Part shown: piece after piece, positions 49,301 through 49,893 of the stretch
How positions within the stretch are numbered: position 1 is the first letter of the stretch
Layout: each line of letters starts with the position of its first letter
Assembly (NCBI RefSeq): GCF_000003815.2
Contig: NC_049989.1
Span: forward strand, 16,746,287-16,810,286
Origin: Branchiostoma floridae
Taxonomy: Eukaryota > Chordata > Leptocardii > Amphioxiformes > Branchiostomatidae
DNA length: 64,000 nt
Direction of reading: 5' to 3'
Position numbers and translations under genes: made by a program
Notes under the pieces: model-generated
Database searches by the model: none
What the model was told of the DNA's origin: nothing
What the model saw: only the letters and a program-made list of their open reading frames with translations

Positions 49301-49879
49301 GAAATGGGCCACATTTGCAAAAGTTGAAATCTCCATCCACGTCCACATTATATCTTTATCTCATTCTACCTCCATGTAAGAATACTAATTAGTTGTAACC
49401 CCTTTTTTTAATCATGAATGGCCTTTCTTTAAATTTTGTGTATTGTTACAGTAGTTAGTTTGTATGTGGTGTGTTTATTGCGGCAAGTAACAAGCCAGTA
49501 TAATAACTATACTCTAGGGTACGTTTGTGCAGATTAGTCATCTAGGATATCGCGATGTAGTTATTAAAACATAAATGGAAATTAGTCTTTACTGCCGGGC
49601 ATAGATGTGTAATTTATTAGACGTTCTGAACAGCACCCACTGTTTTTCATCACTAATAGAAATCAAAATTATATTTCTATTACTAATGAAAAACAGTGCA
49701 TGCTGTTTGTGGATGCTACATGTTTTATACACTAGGGTCATGCAGATGTGAGCAATAGAATAATGCATACATTATGTTTAATGTGGAGTAAATAGTTGGG
49801 TCGATTTTGTCTTACATTGGGCGATCTTCGCCAGGAGAAGCAGTAAAAAGGCACGCCAACGGACGCTCCTTGTCATCAT
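1324..49879 (-). CDS. Large secreted trefoil / 40x CCP (sushi) / EGF protein gene, 45 coding exons seen, 3' end outside the window
   Basis: Seen: 45 exons can be joined on the minus strand using GT-AG borders and consistent phase. They encode a signal peptide, one trefoil domain, 40 CCP domains (one exon each) and three EGF domains, about 2470 residues. CCP exons are 171 nt except the first (163) and the 35th (174); EGF exons are 123 nt. Each CCP shows the expected order Cys, NG, F-C, GY, C, W, C. All junctions are phase 1 except trefoil-CCP1, which is phase 0 on both sides. No transmembrane segment or stop codon follows the last EGF exon, so the gene runs off the left edge. Known: CCP arrays mediate protein binding in complement regulators, selectins, SVEP1 and CSMD proteins, and trefoil domains occur in secreted mucosal proteins. 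Inferred: an extracellular adhesion or innate-immune recognition protein. No orthologue can be named from sequence alone. Confidence 0.85.
2002..2124 (-). CDS. Exon 44: EGF-like domain 2 (extra terminal Cys)
   Basis: 123 nt, phase 1-1, acceptor TTTCCAG, donor [43 protein letters not shown]. The final codon is TGC (Cys) where the flanking EGF exons have Asp, giving an unpaired seventh cysteine. Confidence 0.83.
2393..2488. repeat. Dispersed repeat, copy 1
   Basis: The segment CACACTCC...GCCGGCTT...ACTCCT...CAGCTTTTGATACTA...CTTATGCTACCGTA...GATCTGCTTGGAG recurs with small changes at about 10831-10920, inside the insertion that interrupts the LINE. Family not recognised. Confidence 0.6.
2688..2810 (-). 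CDS. Exon 43: EGF-like domain 1 (calcium-binding type)
   Basis: 123 nt, phase 1-1, acceptor AATGCAG, donor [47 protein letters not shown]. It has six cysteines, the DIDEC calcium-binding start and the C-x-N-x4-F-x-C-x-C hydroxylation signature. It is too short for an ATG-based ORF search and was found from its cysteine pattern. Confidence 0.85.
3393..3563 (-). CDS. Exon 42: CCP domain 40 (last)
   Basis: 171 nt, phase 1-1. [45 protein letters not shown]. It is the most diverged CCP and joins in phase to the first EGF exon. Donor GTAGGT. Confidence 0.85.
3996..4166 (-). CDS. Exon 41: CCP domain 39
   Basis: 171 nt, phase 1-1. [45 protein letters not shown]. Donor GTGAGT. Confidence 0.85.
4417..4665. 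repeat. (CA)n / (CT)n microsatellite
   Basis: Long CA/TG tract with CGTACACACTAACT interruptions and one CT run, in the intron between exons 40 and 41. Apparent ORFs across it are low-complexity artefacts. Confidence 0.95.
4755..4925 (-). CDS. Exon 40: CCP domain 38 (extra cysteine)
   Basis: 171 nt, phase 1-1. [16 protein letters not shown] carries a fifth cysteine where every sister exon has Gly (NG to NC). [25 protein letters not shown] follow. Donor GTACGA. Confidence 0.84.
5322..5492 (-). CDS. Exon 39: CCP domain 37
   Basis: 171 nt, phase 1-1. [41 protein letters not shown]. Donor GTGAGT. Confidence 0.85.
5583..5776. mobile_element. Short inverted-repeat element (MITE-like)
   Basis: Left end GTACTTACATCCAACGTTTC and the following GATGTCTATC are mirrored at the right end by GATAGACATC then GAAACGTTGGAAGTAAGTAC. 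Inner parts also pair (GACTGGAAA... / ...TTTCCAGTC). About 190 bp with no ORF. Intronic, between exons 38 and 39. Confidence 0.7.
5999..6169 (-). CDS. Exon 38: CCP domain 36
   Basis: 171 nt, phase 1-1. [41 protein letters not shown]. Donor GTTAGA. Confidence 0.84.
6693..6866 (-). CDS. Exon 37: CCP domain 35 (174 nt, one extra residue)
   Basis: Phase 1-1. [16 protein letters not shown], then [13 protein letters not shown] with one residue more than the other CCP exons, [14 protein letters not shown]. Its acceptor follows directly after a (TA)n tract that forms the 3' tail of the LINE at 6.9-14.7 kb. Donor GTAATT. Confidence 0.82.
7050..9320 (-). pseudogene. LINE ORF2, reverse transcriptase and C-terminal part (nonsense mutations)
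   Basis: Read on the minus strand: [17 protein letters not shown] then a stop; [57 protein letters not shown] then a stop then [27 protein letters not shown]; the catalytic box [12 protein letters not shown] (YADD rather than the more common FADD); [13 protein letters not shown]. At CFQ another stop interrupts, after which the same frame continues with [30 protein letters not shown] and [10 protein letters not shown], the usual C-terminal zinc-knuckle-like region. It ends near 7050. At least three nonsense codons in one frame show decay rather than sequencing slippage. Confidence 0.82.
9372..9411. repeat. Small perfect hairpin
   Basis: CATTTCAATATTA and TAATATTGAAATG pair across a short spacer, near the left end of the insertion in the LINE. 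Confidence 0.6.
9615..9858 (+). mobile_element. Inverted-repeat element, GGTCGCAG family, copy 1
   Basis: Its core (CGACCTGCAATTTGACATATCGCTCA ... GTTTTGTTGTCTTCT ... ACGTTTTGTAAGATATACCATGTGA ... TTTAGGTCGCAGTGAGAG, quoted in pieces) matches the reverse complement of 44653-44876. Both copies end in GC-rich imperfect inverted repeats. It is nested inside the insertion in the LINE. Confidence 0.65.
10804..10920. repeat. Perfect 16-bp hairpin and dispersed repeat copy 2
   Basis: CCTAGGAGTGTGTTTG (10804-10819) and CAAACACACTCCTAGG (10831-10846) are perfect inverted copies with an 11-nt loop. The right arm runs into the repeat shared with 2393-2488. Confidence 0.75.
12224..12734 (-). pseudogene. 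LINE ORF2 linker before the reverse transcriptase
   Basis: [20 protein letters not shown], a charged helical stretch, then [20 protein letters not shown] (the R[18 protein letters not shown] motif typical of L1-type ORF2 between endonuclease and RT), then ELELKKAL. The LINE sequence stops at KKA, where the 2.9-kb insertion begins. Everything read beyond it (LCFAKV) belongs to the insertion's terminal repeat. Confidence 0.75.
12752..13380 (-). pseudogene. LINE ORF2, apurinic-type endonuclease part (broken)
   Basis: Two abutting ORFs together show the APE fold: [79 protein letters not shown]. The N (LNV), E (LQET) and D/N (GGDCN) catalytic motifs are visible. After RLDY the frame hits TGA and the expected SDH-type end of the nuclease is missing, since the sequence jumps to the linker [15 protein letters not shown]. 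Inferred: a deletion removed roughly 50 residues or more. Confidence 0.78.
13721..14512 (-). pseudogene. LINE ORF1 protein, L1 ORF1-like (RNA-binding coiled coil)
   Basis: 263 codons, open. Residues about 45-140 are a heptad-rich coiled coil ([37 protein letters not shown]). A domain like that of L1 ORF1p (Transposase_22) follows: [33 protein letters not shown], and the tail ASIYVNEDF-like motif [20 protein letters not shown]. Known role: trimeric nucleic-acid chaperone of the LINE RNP. The first about 10 codons overlap the 127-bp 5' repeat, so the true start could be the Met in VTFMKELL (about residue 43). Marked pseudogene because the element cannot move on its own, although this ORF is intact. 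Confidence 0.75.
14481..14735 (-). promoter_or_regulatory. Two-copy 127-bp tandem repeat at the LINE 5' end
   Basis: TCATCCGGGTAGTAG starts at 14481 and again at 14608, each followed by ...CTACTAT-like, CGTCAGCAAATAGCAGA and GGCGGAGCGAAAAGCGACTG-like blocks. Known: several L1 lineages carry tandem promoter monomers at their 5' ends. Inferred: remnant of such a promoter array. Related but more diverged sequence occurs near 56565-56610 and 63535-63700. Confidence 0.55.
14736..15427. other. Intron, nothing recognised
   Basis: AT-rich unique-looking sequence between the LINE 5' end and exon 36. No ORF, hairpin or repeat stands out. Confidence 0.5.
15428..15598 (-). CDS. Exon 36: CCP domain 34
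   Basis: 171 nt, phase 1-1. [46 protein letters not shown]. It sits alone between two very large, transposon-filled introns. Donor GTAGGA. Confidence 0.85.
16128..16133 (+). repeat. Left target-site duplication CAGATT
   Basis: Six bases directly abutting the left arm, identical to 20897-20902. Neighbouring bases differ (a further TTAG/CTAG-like similarity is coincidental), so the duplication is best called as 6 bp. Confidence 0.75.
16187..16331 (+). repeat. Terminal minisatellite, left arm: four about 35-bp units with AGGTCA direct repeats
   Basis: Four units of GCAGGTCAGAGGTCAGATAT followed by ATGTATTCAGGCGGA-like sequence. Units 1 and 2 contain AGGTCAGAGGTCA exactly (16188-16200, 16224-16236). 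Units 3 and 4 have one to two changes (16257-16269, 16293-16305). AGGTCA-N-AGGTCA is the DR1 consensus of RXR, HNF4 and COUP-type nuclear receptors. Binding is inference. Confidence 0.8.
16491..16709 (-). pseudogene. Ribonucleotide reductase R2 C-terminal exon fragment, left arm
   Basis: Encodes the last 70 residues of a class I RNR small subunit: [51 protein letters not shown] and the terminal heptapeptide FTLDADF, with a DL codon pair just upstream continuing the family match. Known: the R2 C-terminal tail docks on the R1 subunit; radical and iron ligands lie upstream and are absent. The protein is identical to the right-arm copy. It lies outward of the zinc-finger ORF in the same transcription direction. 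It cannot be a functional reductase alone. It could be a captured last exon spliced to by element transcripts. Confidence 0.85.
16760..17440 (-). repeat. CTCCGGAG cassette array, left arm
   Basis: Three blocks of about 20-bp units (CTGCTCCGGAGTAAAATAAA) separated by a conserved spacer of about 85-100 bp containing TGTACGTACGAACATATACC and ACATGCAGTG...CATTGCTTTGGAGTA. Unit counts from outside to centre are about 8, 4 and 8. CTCCGGAG is itself a perfect 8-bp palindrome. Confidence 0.85.
17733..18368 (-). CDS. C2H2 zinc-finger / acidic / chromodomain-like protein, left-arm copy (one zinc Cys lost)
   Basis: Start taken at the internal Met (MPHVCK, 211 residues). A further upstream in-frame ATG at 18437 would add 23 hydrophobic residues that do not look domain-like. 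Residues 1-30 hold a single C2H2 finger (C-x2-C-x12-H-x4-H), but here the second cysteine is Phe ([10 protein letters not shown]), so the finger should not bind zinc. A Ser/Asp/Glu-rich acidic stretch follows (about residues 35-150), then a basic [15 protein letters not shown] and [13 protein letters not shown], which resembles the Y-L-x-x-F ... W-x-P-E core of chromodomains. Nine residues differ from the right-arm copy over the 234-codon frame, yet the frame is open. Confidence 0.6.
   Translation of the reverse strand: MPHVCKIFDREFDRAFNLERHLERKHRDESGVASGEVVVDAETGSYRERDVFDDSDVSSEHDTDTVGSEDGDSTVSQDEESVSDAESVMGSEQGDSTEETDSDQSGSESDTGTDVSSGTVSSDESECTGYDSGYYSGDEEEWAFYRDWSIALPHQPGGVPQRVIKQKKRAGKKFYLIEFAALPRYSNEIVHSKNWVPEQTLMKKYGYLVLK
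18484..18548. promoter_or_regulatory. Central spacer between the palindrome arms
   Basis: About 65 bp of non-palindromic sequence at the point of symmetry. It and the immediately flanking arm sequence (TGTATACACCCTA ... TAGGGTGTATACA) must contain any bidirectional promoter for the two divergent ORFs. No TATA box is obvious beyond TATA-like bases in TGTATACA. Confidence 0.4.
18662..19297 (+). CDS. C2H2 zinc-finger / acidic / chromodomain-like protein, right-arm copy (finger intact)
   Basis: 211 residues from MPHVCKIC (upstream in-frame ATG at 18593). The finger has all four ligands: [10 protein letters not shown] and HLERKH. The middle is Ser/Thr/Asp/Glu-rich and looks disordered. The C-terminus [15 protein letters not shown] ... 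KNWVPEQTL looks chromodomain-like. Inferred role: an element-encoded DNA-binding protein, possibly recognising the CTCCGGAG arrays that lie directly downstream, or a regulator combining DNA and chromatin contacts. The two copies are divergently transcribed from the central spacer. I do not recognise a named family. Confidence 0.65.
   Translation: MPHVCKICDREFDRAFNLERHLERKHRDESGVASGEVIVDTETGSYRERDVFVDSDVSSEHDTDTVGSEDGDSTVSQDEESVSDAESVMGSEQGDSTEETDSDKSGSESDTGTDVSSGTVSSDESECTGYDSGYHSGDEEEWALYQDWSIALPHQPGDVPQRVIKQKKRAGKKFYLIEFAALPRYSNEIVHSKNWVPEQTLMKKYGYLVLK
19545..20270 (+). repeat. CTCCGGAG cassette array, right arm
   Basis: Mirror of the left array but with different block sizes: from centre to outside about 8, 9 and 3 units, against 8, 4 and 8 in the left arm. 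Total length is nearly the same. The inner block matches, the outer two do not. Confidence 0.85.
20321..20539 (+). pseudogene. Ribonucleotide reductase R2 C-terminal exon fragment, right arm
   Basis: Mirror copy of the left-arm fragment with an identical 70-residue translation ending FTLDADF and TGA. The family match starts at (G)ACCTGATGAAG, preceded by AATTAAG, a possible 3' splice site. AATAAA follows at about 20548. The presence of an acceptor-like edge and a polyadenylation signal suggests a genomic last exon was captured, not a retrocopy. The normal family length is about 390 residues, so more than 80 percent is missing. Confidence 0.85.
20700..20845 (-). repeat. Terminal minisatellite, right arm (mirror copy)
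   Basis: Reverse complement of the left-arm array, reading TGACCTCTGACCT units on the plus strand. It carries the same unit number and the same variant units in mirrored order, so the two arms have not diverged here. Confidence 0.8.
20897..20902 (+). repeat. Right target-site duplication CAGATT
   Basis: Six bases directly abutting the right arm terminus ...CCTACTATACTACT, identical to the left flank. Confidence 0.75.
20917..21022 (-). repeat. tRNA-like (SINE) segment
   Basis: On the minus strand, TGTGGCGCAACGGCTGGAGC resembles a pol III A box and TTGAGTTCGATACTC a B box, about 35 nt apart. A full cloverleaf acceptor stem is not apparent, so this is more likely a tRNA-derived SINE head than a tRNA gene. 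It abuts the right flank of the palindrome. Confidence 0.5.
21144..21314 (-). CDS. Exon 35: CCP domain 33 (subtype F)
   Basis: 171 nt, phase 1-1. [43 protein letters not shown]. It is the last CCP exon before the palindrome-bearing intron (15599-21143). Donor GTATGA. Confidence 0.85.
21718..21894. mobile_element. Short inverted-repeat element, ACAGTAGA family
   Basis: ACAGTAGACGCC near 21719 mirrors GGCCTCTACTGT ending near 21893, with matching inner ATTGCAC/GTGCAAT blocks. The CAGTAGA start resembles pogo/Tigger-type terminal repeats (knowledge-based, weak). No ORF. Confidence 0.55.
22429..22599 (-). CDS. Exon 34: CCP domain 32 (subtype F)
   Basis: 171 nt, phase 1-1. [47 protein letters not shown]. 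Donor GTACGT. The intron to exon 33 is only about 200 bp. Confidence 0.85.
22803..22973 (-). CDS. Exon 33: CCP domain 31 (subtype F)
   Basis: 171 nt, phase 1-1. [16 protein letters not shown] (Lys-Glu leader instead of Val-Glu), [20 protein letters not shown]. Donor GTACGT. Confidence 0.84.
22974..24149. other. Intron, nothing recognised apart from a G run
   Basis: No exon, hairpin or repeat family is visible here apart from a poly-G tract near 23225-23234 and a CCTCCATGAAAT fragment near 23412. Confidence 0.4.
24150..25052 (-). repeat. Partly tandem dispersed repeat (three copies)
   Basis: Three related units of about 200-210 bp (24243-24452, 24453-24660, 24790-25010) share ACGATGCCTGTACCAATATA, TTATAACGACAGATACGGC and CCATCCAGCCGTTCTTGAGT. 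Two copies of the end signature ACCTCCATGACATTTCATGGAGGT form a perfect hairpin. A diverged copy in opposite orientation starts at 37505. The ORFs seen across the units are not conserved in frame. Confidence 0.7.
25072..25242 (-). CDS. Exon 32: CCP domain 30 (subtype F)
   Basis: 171 nt, phase 1-1. [39 protein letters not shown] dispersed repeat ends about 20 nt inside the downstream intron. Donor GTATGT. Confidence 0.85.
25791..25961 (-). CDS. Exon 31: CCP domain 29 (subtype F)
   Basis: 171 nt, phase 1-1. [41 protein letters not shown]. Donor GTATGT. Confidence 0.85.
26085..26512 (-). mobile_element. piggyBac-like MITE, copy C (diverged, inverted)
   Basis: On the minus strand it begins TTAACGCTATTCAGACCGGGCT and includes AACAAGTGCAGATAACAGAA and TGACGTCAT blocks shared with copies A and B. 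The far end is unclear. It sits 7 nt inside the intron after exon 30. Confidence 0.6.
26520..26690 (-). CDS. Exon 30: CCP domain 28 (subtype F)
   Basis: 171 nt, phase 1-1. [41 protein letters not shown]. From here to exon 41 the exons end in C before the donor, here C|GTAGGT. A TTAA-flanked element (about 26085-26512) begins 7 nt inside the intron. Confidence 0.85.
27209..27379 (-). CDS. Exon 29: CCP domain 27
   Basis: 171 nt, phase 1-1. [44 protein letters not shown]. Transitional in sequence between the 5' (GDVATFTC) and 3' (QDVVQFTC) halves of the array. Donor GTAAGG. Confidence 0.85.
27380..28245. other. Intron, nothing recognised
   Basis: AT-rich, no repeat family or conserved ORF visible between exons 29 and 28. 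Confidence 0.4.
28246..28416 (-). CDS. Exon 28: CCP domain 26
   Basis: 171 nt, phase 1-1. [13 protein letters not shown] (Ser after the first Cys), [32 protein letters not shown]. Donor GTATGA. Confidence 0.84.
28846..29016 (-). CDS. Exon 27: CCP domain 25 (subtype E)
   Basis: 171 nt, phase 1-1. [42 protein letters not shown]. Donor GTACGA. Confidence 0.84.
29591..29761 (-). CDS. Exon 26: CCP domain 24 (subtype A)
   Basis: 171 nt, phase 1-1. [25 protein letters not shown]. The exon ends in A rather than G before donor GTAAAT, giving Ser instead of Gly at the junction. Confidence 0.84.
29849..30059. mobile_element. TACTGTAAATGCA MITE, copy 1
   Basis: Begins TACTGTAAATGCATTTAAGT and ends TTCTGCATTTACAGTA. 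Inner GTTCGCGG / ACGTGAA blocks also alternate in inverted sense. The TA ends suggest Tc1/mariner-type insertion (inference). Relatives at 56081 and 57797. Confidence 0.75.
30386..30556 (-). CDS. Exon 25: CCP domain 23 (subtype E)
   Basis: 171 nt, phase 1-1. [47 protein letters not shown]. Subtype E alternates with A (exons 24-27). Donor GTAATT. Confidence 0.85.
30875..30930. repeat. (CA)n microsatellite
   Basis: CACACA runs with CATACA interruptions, in the intron just downstream of exon 24. Confidence 0.9.
30987..31157 (-). CDS. Exon 24: CCP domain 22 (subtype A)
   Basis: 171 nt, phase 1-1. [16 protein letters not shown]. Donor GTGAAT. A (TA)n tract lies upstream in the intron and a (CA)n tract just downstream. 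Confidence 0.85.
31264..31337. repeat. (TA)n microsatellite, two blocks
   Basis: Two TA runs separated by ATACATGTATGGAA, in the intron upstream of exon 24. Confidence 0.95.
32015..32185 (-). CDS. Exon 23: CCP domain 21 (subtype B)
   Basis: 171 nt, phase 1-1. [29 protein letters not shown]. Donor GTGAGA. Last B-type exon of the alternating run. Confidence 0.85.
32662..32832 (-). CDS. Exon 22: CCP domain 20 (subtype A)
   Basis: 171 nt, phase 1-1. [16 protein letters not shown], with donor GTACCG, unlike the GTAAA of most A exons. Confidence 0.84.
32964..33052. repeat. 40-bp inverted repeat hairpin
   Basis: GTGTGTATCGCTCCT ... AATCGACAC is mirrored by GTGTCGATT ... AGGAGCGATACACAC around an 8-nt loop, with a few mismatches. 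The arms carry inverted CCAAT-type ATTGGT / ACCAAT motifs. Similar CCAATCAGA sequence flanks it and recurs near 45170. Confidence 0.75.
33203..33373 (-). CDS. Exon 21: CCP domain 19 (subtype B)
   Basis: 171 nt, phase 1-1. [32 protein letters not shown]. The intron upstream of it carries the piggyBac-like element at 33633-34511. Donor GTGAGA. Confidence 0.85.
33633..34511 (+). mobile_element. piggyBac-like MITE, copy A
   Basis: TTAA then CCCTATTCAGACTGGG at the left, and CCCGTCTGAATAGGG then TTAA at the right. TTAA duplication and CCC-starting inverted repeats are the piggyBac signature. No transposase ORF in 879 bp. It shares long stretches with 53007-53960. Intronic, between exons 20 and 21. 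Confidence 0.85.
34612..34782 (-). CDS. Exon 20: CCP domain 18 (subtype A)
   Basis: 171 nt, phase 1-1. [16 protein letters not shown]. First exon of the run of three A-B units with an exact 862-bp period. Donor GTAAAA. Confidence 0.85.
34953..35123 (-). CDS. Exon 19: CCP domain 17 (subtype B)
   Basis: 171 nt, phase 1-1. Coding sequence is very close to exon 17. The donor is GTTAGA, a weaker site than the GTGAGA of its sister exons, so it could be skipped more often. Confidence 0.83.
35474..35644 (-). CDS. Exon 18: CCP domain 16 (subtype A, GGKSYGD and GF variants)
   Basis: 171 nt, phase 1-1. Two private changes compared with its sister A exons: Asn to Lys (GGKSYGD) and Gly-Tyr to Gly-Phe (SGFSLSG). 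All cysteines are kept. Donor GTAAAA. Confidence 0.85.
35815..35985 (-). CDS. Exon 17: CCP domain 15 (subtype B)
   Basis: 171 nt, phase 1-1. [26 protein letters not shown]. Exactly 862 bp from exon 19, with near-identical intron sequence. Donor GTGAGA. Confidence 0.85.
36336..36506 (-). CDS. Exon 16: CCP domain 14 (subtype A)
   Basis: 171 nt, phase 1-1. [16 protein letters not shown]. Its start lies exactly 862 bp from the equivalent point of exon 18. Donor GTAAAA. Confidence 0.85.
36571..37045 (+). mobile_element. 5'-truncated RTE-like retrotransposon tail
   Basis: Frames 1-3 together read [20 protein letters not shown], then after a stop and frameshifts [47 protein letters not shown] and [14 protein letters not shown], then TGA and a (GAT)n tail. 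This is the typical C-terminal end of RTE/BovB-type RT ORFs. It lies in only one of the 862-bp units, so it inserted after the duplication. Confidence 0.75.
37154..37324 (-). CDS. Exon 15: CCP domain 13 (subtype B)
   Basis: 171 nt, phase 1-1. [26 protein letters not shown]. Donor GTGAGA. It is separated from exon 16 by an intron enlarged by about 477 bp, the length of the RTE-like insertion at about 36.57-37.04 kb. Confidence 0.85.
37505..37645 (+). repeat. Dispersed TTACCTCCAT repeat, diverged copy
   Basis: TTACCTCCATTAAATGTCATGGATGT then GGGTGGATTGGATTCATGCTC and GGGTGTGACGAAAGCT correspond to the reverse complement of the units at 24150-25052. Confidence 0.55.
37646..38518. other. Intron, nothing recognised
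   Basis: AT-rich sequence between exons 15 and 14 with no recognised repeat or coding exon. Confidence 0.4.
38519..38689 (-). CDS. Exon 14: CCP domain 12 (subtype A)
   Basis: 171 nt, phase 1-1. [33 protein letters not shown]. Donor GTAAAA. Confidence 0.85.
38884..39054 (-). CDS. Exon 13: CCP domain 11 (subtype B)
   Basis: 171 nt, phase 1-1. [36 protein letters not shown]. Donor GTGAGA. Confidence 0.85.
39473..39643 (-). CDS. Exon 12: CCP domain 10 (subtype A)
   Basis: 171 nt, phase 1-1. [33 protein letters not shown]. Donor GTAAAT. Nearly identical to exons 9, 14, 16, 20 and 22. Confidence 0.85.
40195..40290 (-). repeat. tRNA-like (SINE) segment with T-run
   Basis: Minus strand: GTGGCCTAGCGGCCC (A-box-like), GTGAGTTCGGTCCC (B-box-like, about 45 nt away), then CAACTTAATACAA and a T run that could end pol III transcription. 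Seven-base acceptor pairing is not evident. Probably tRNA-derived, not a decoding tRNA. Confidence 0.5.
40968..41138 (-). CDS. Exon 11: CCP domain 9 (subtype D)
   Basis: 171 nt, phase 1-1. It opens VQCSVLTAP, with Ser in place of the usual Pro after the first cysteine. It has YTDMATFTC, shared with exon 8, then [13 protein letters not shown]. Order D-A-B is repeated in exons 8-10 and 11-13. Donor GTAGGG. Confidence 0.85.
41797..41967 (-). CDS. Exon 10: CCP domain 8 (subtype B)
   Basis: 171 nt, phase 1-1. Motifs: [42 protein letters not shown]. Donor GTGAAA. Confidence 0.85.
42399..42569 (-). CDS. Exon 9: CCP domain 7 (subtype A)
   Basis: 171 nt, phase 1-1. Subtype 'A': [33 protein letters not shown]. 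The usually invariant Gly-Tyr after the second cysteine is Gly-His here (SGHSLSG). Donor GTAAAT. Confidence 0.85.
43409..43579 (-). CDS. Exon 8: CCP domain 6 (subtype D, odd CWAD)
   Basis: 171 nt, phase 1-1. Motifs: [31 protein letters not shown]. The third cysteine is followed by WAD rather than the usual QAD, an extra Trp next to the disulphide. The conserved GTW tryptophan is still present. Donor GTAGCG. Confidence 0.82.
44653..44876 (-). mobile_element. Inverted-repeat element, GGTCGCAG family, copy 2
   Basis: Left CCCTTTCCACT..GACGGCG..CACTGCGACCTAAAT and right TTTAGGTCGCAGAGG..GCGCCGTC..AGTGGAAAGGGG are imperfect inverted copies. The core matches 9615-9858 in opposite orientation. A lone right-end-like fragment also occurs at about 57600-57665. 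It ends about 7 nt from exon 7's donor. Confidence 0.75.
44885..45055 (-). CDS. Exon 7: CCP domain 5
   Basis: 171 nt, phase 1-1. Motifs: [43 protein letters not shown]. The donor GTAAAA lies only about 7 nt from the end of an inverted-repeat element at 44653-44876. Confidence 0.85.
45221..45256. repeat. Perfect 17-bp hairpin, 2-nt loop
   Basis: AAAAGTGGGCGGTTATT and AATAACCGCCCACTTTT are exact reverse complements separated by AG. A DNA cruciform or tight RNA hairpin could form. Confidence 0.85.
45551..45606. repeat. Dispersed GGGGTCACCCGCGGTCAT repeat, copy 1
   Basis: GGGGTCACCCGCGGTCATCC..GCAGGTTGTTACAG..ACACAGAAAACGCCC matches the reverse complement of 58186-58240. Followed by a short tandem (TGTCAGTTGGATAGGCTATA twice, 45607-45650). 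Confidence 0.6.
45660..45832. repeat. 81-bp-arm foldback with an 11-nt loop
   Basis: Arms 45660-45740 and 45752-45832 are reverse complements with a single mismatch. Arm ends are GTTAATGCCCCGCC and GGCGGGGCATTAAC, the loop AGCGTAGCGAA. Inner and outer parts repeat AACCACCGAATAAACCACCG. No ORF and no clear target duplication. Confidence 0.9.
46279..46449 (-). CDS. Exon 6: CCP domain 4 (subtype B)
   Basis: 171 nt, phase 1-1. The [16 protein letters not shown] opening and [11 protein letters not shown] define the 'B' subtype that recurs through the array (exons 10, 13, 15, 17, 19, 21 and 23). Donor GTGAGA. Confidence 0.85.
46560..46905. repeat. Probable dispersed repeat, family unknown
   Basis: GC-shifted stretch with CGAAATGGTTTGATTCGCTC, GCACCATGTGGCAGGTTCTT, TTACGTGCCCAGGG and GGGATCTCCACTTAACGT. 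It resembles interspersed repeats I associate with lancelet or other invertebrate introns, but no second copy is visible here. Confidence 0.3.
47071..47241 (-). CDS. Exon 5: CCP domain 3
   Basis: 171 nt, phase 1-1. Motifs: [24 protein letters not shown] (PDA in place of the usual QDV or GDV), GYNVVG, CQADATW, FPTCAG. Donor GTAAAA. Confidence 0.85.
47315..47480 (+). pseudogene. Reverse-transcriptase ORF tail fragment
   Basis: [20 protein letters not shown] then [13 protein letters not shown] resembles the C-terminal zinc-knuckle region (x-DEEHFLLxCPxYxxLR) common to non-LTR retrotransposon ORFs. Only about 55 codons remain. Lies in the intron between exons 4 and 5. Confidence 0.6.
47713..47883 (-). 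CDS. Exon 4: CCP domain 2
   Basis: 171 nt, phase 1-1. Motifs: [42 protein letters not shown]. Four cysteines and the conserved Trp are intact. Donor GTAAAA. Confidence 0.85.
48410..48572 (-). CDS. Exon 3: CCP domain 1 (phase-0 start)
   Basis: The acceptor TTTTAG is followed directly by the TGC of the first CCP cysteine, with no Val-Gln leader. The exon is therefore 163 nt and starts in phase 0, matching the trefoil exon. It contains [35 protein letters not shown] and FPTCAG, with donor GTAAAA. Confidence 0.85.
48890..49032 (-). CDS. Exon 2: trefoil (P-type) domain
   Basis: The acceptor is ACCACAG and the donor GTATGT. The translation has six cysteines in trefoil spacing: [17 protein letters not shown], then TEC, then LGCCYDD, then MWCFYKK. 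The hallmark CC-x-D and W-C-F motifs are present. The exon enters in phase 1 and leaves in phase 0, the only phase change in the gene, and it is matched by the phase-0 start of the next exon. Trefoil folds are three-loop, protease-resistant extracellular modules, some of them lectin-like. Confidence 0.85.
49816..49879 (-). CDS. Exon 1: start codon and signal peptide
   Basis: The exon opens with two consecutive ATG codons and encodes a short basic stretch (MMTRSVRWR), then a hydrophobic core [12 protein letters not shown], and ends in phase 1 at donor GTAAGA. That is a classic cleavable secretion signal. A pyrimidine-rich acceptor-like tract ending CTAG lies 14 nt upstream of the first ATG (exon edge about 49893), so the 5' UTR is probably split and the promoter lies further right. 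The first ATG was chosen because it is the most upstream in the predicted exon; the second adds only one residue of uncertainty. Confidence 0.8.
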
Positions 49880-49893
49880 AGCTGTCAGGATAT

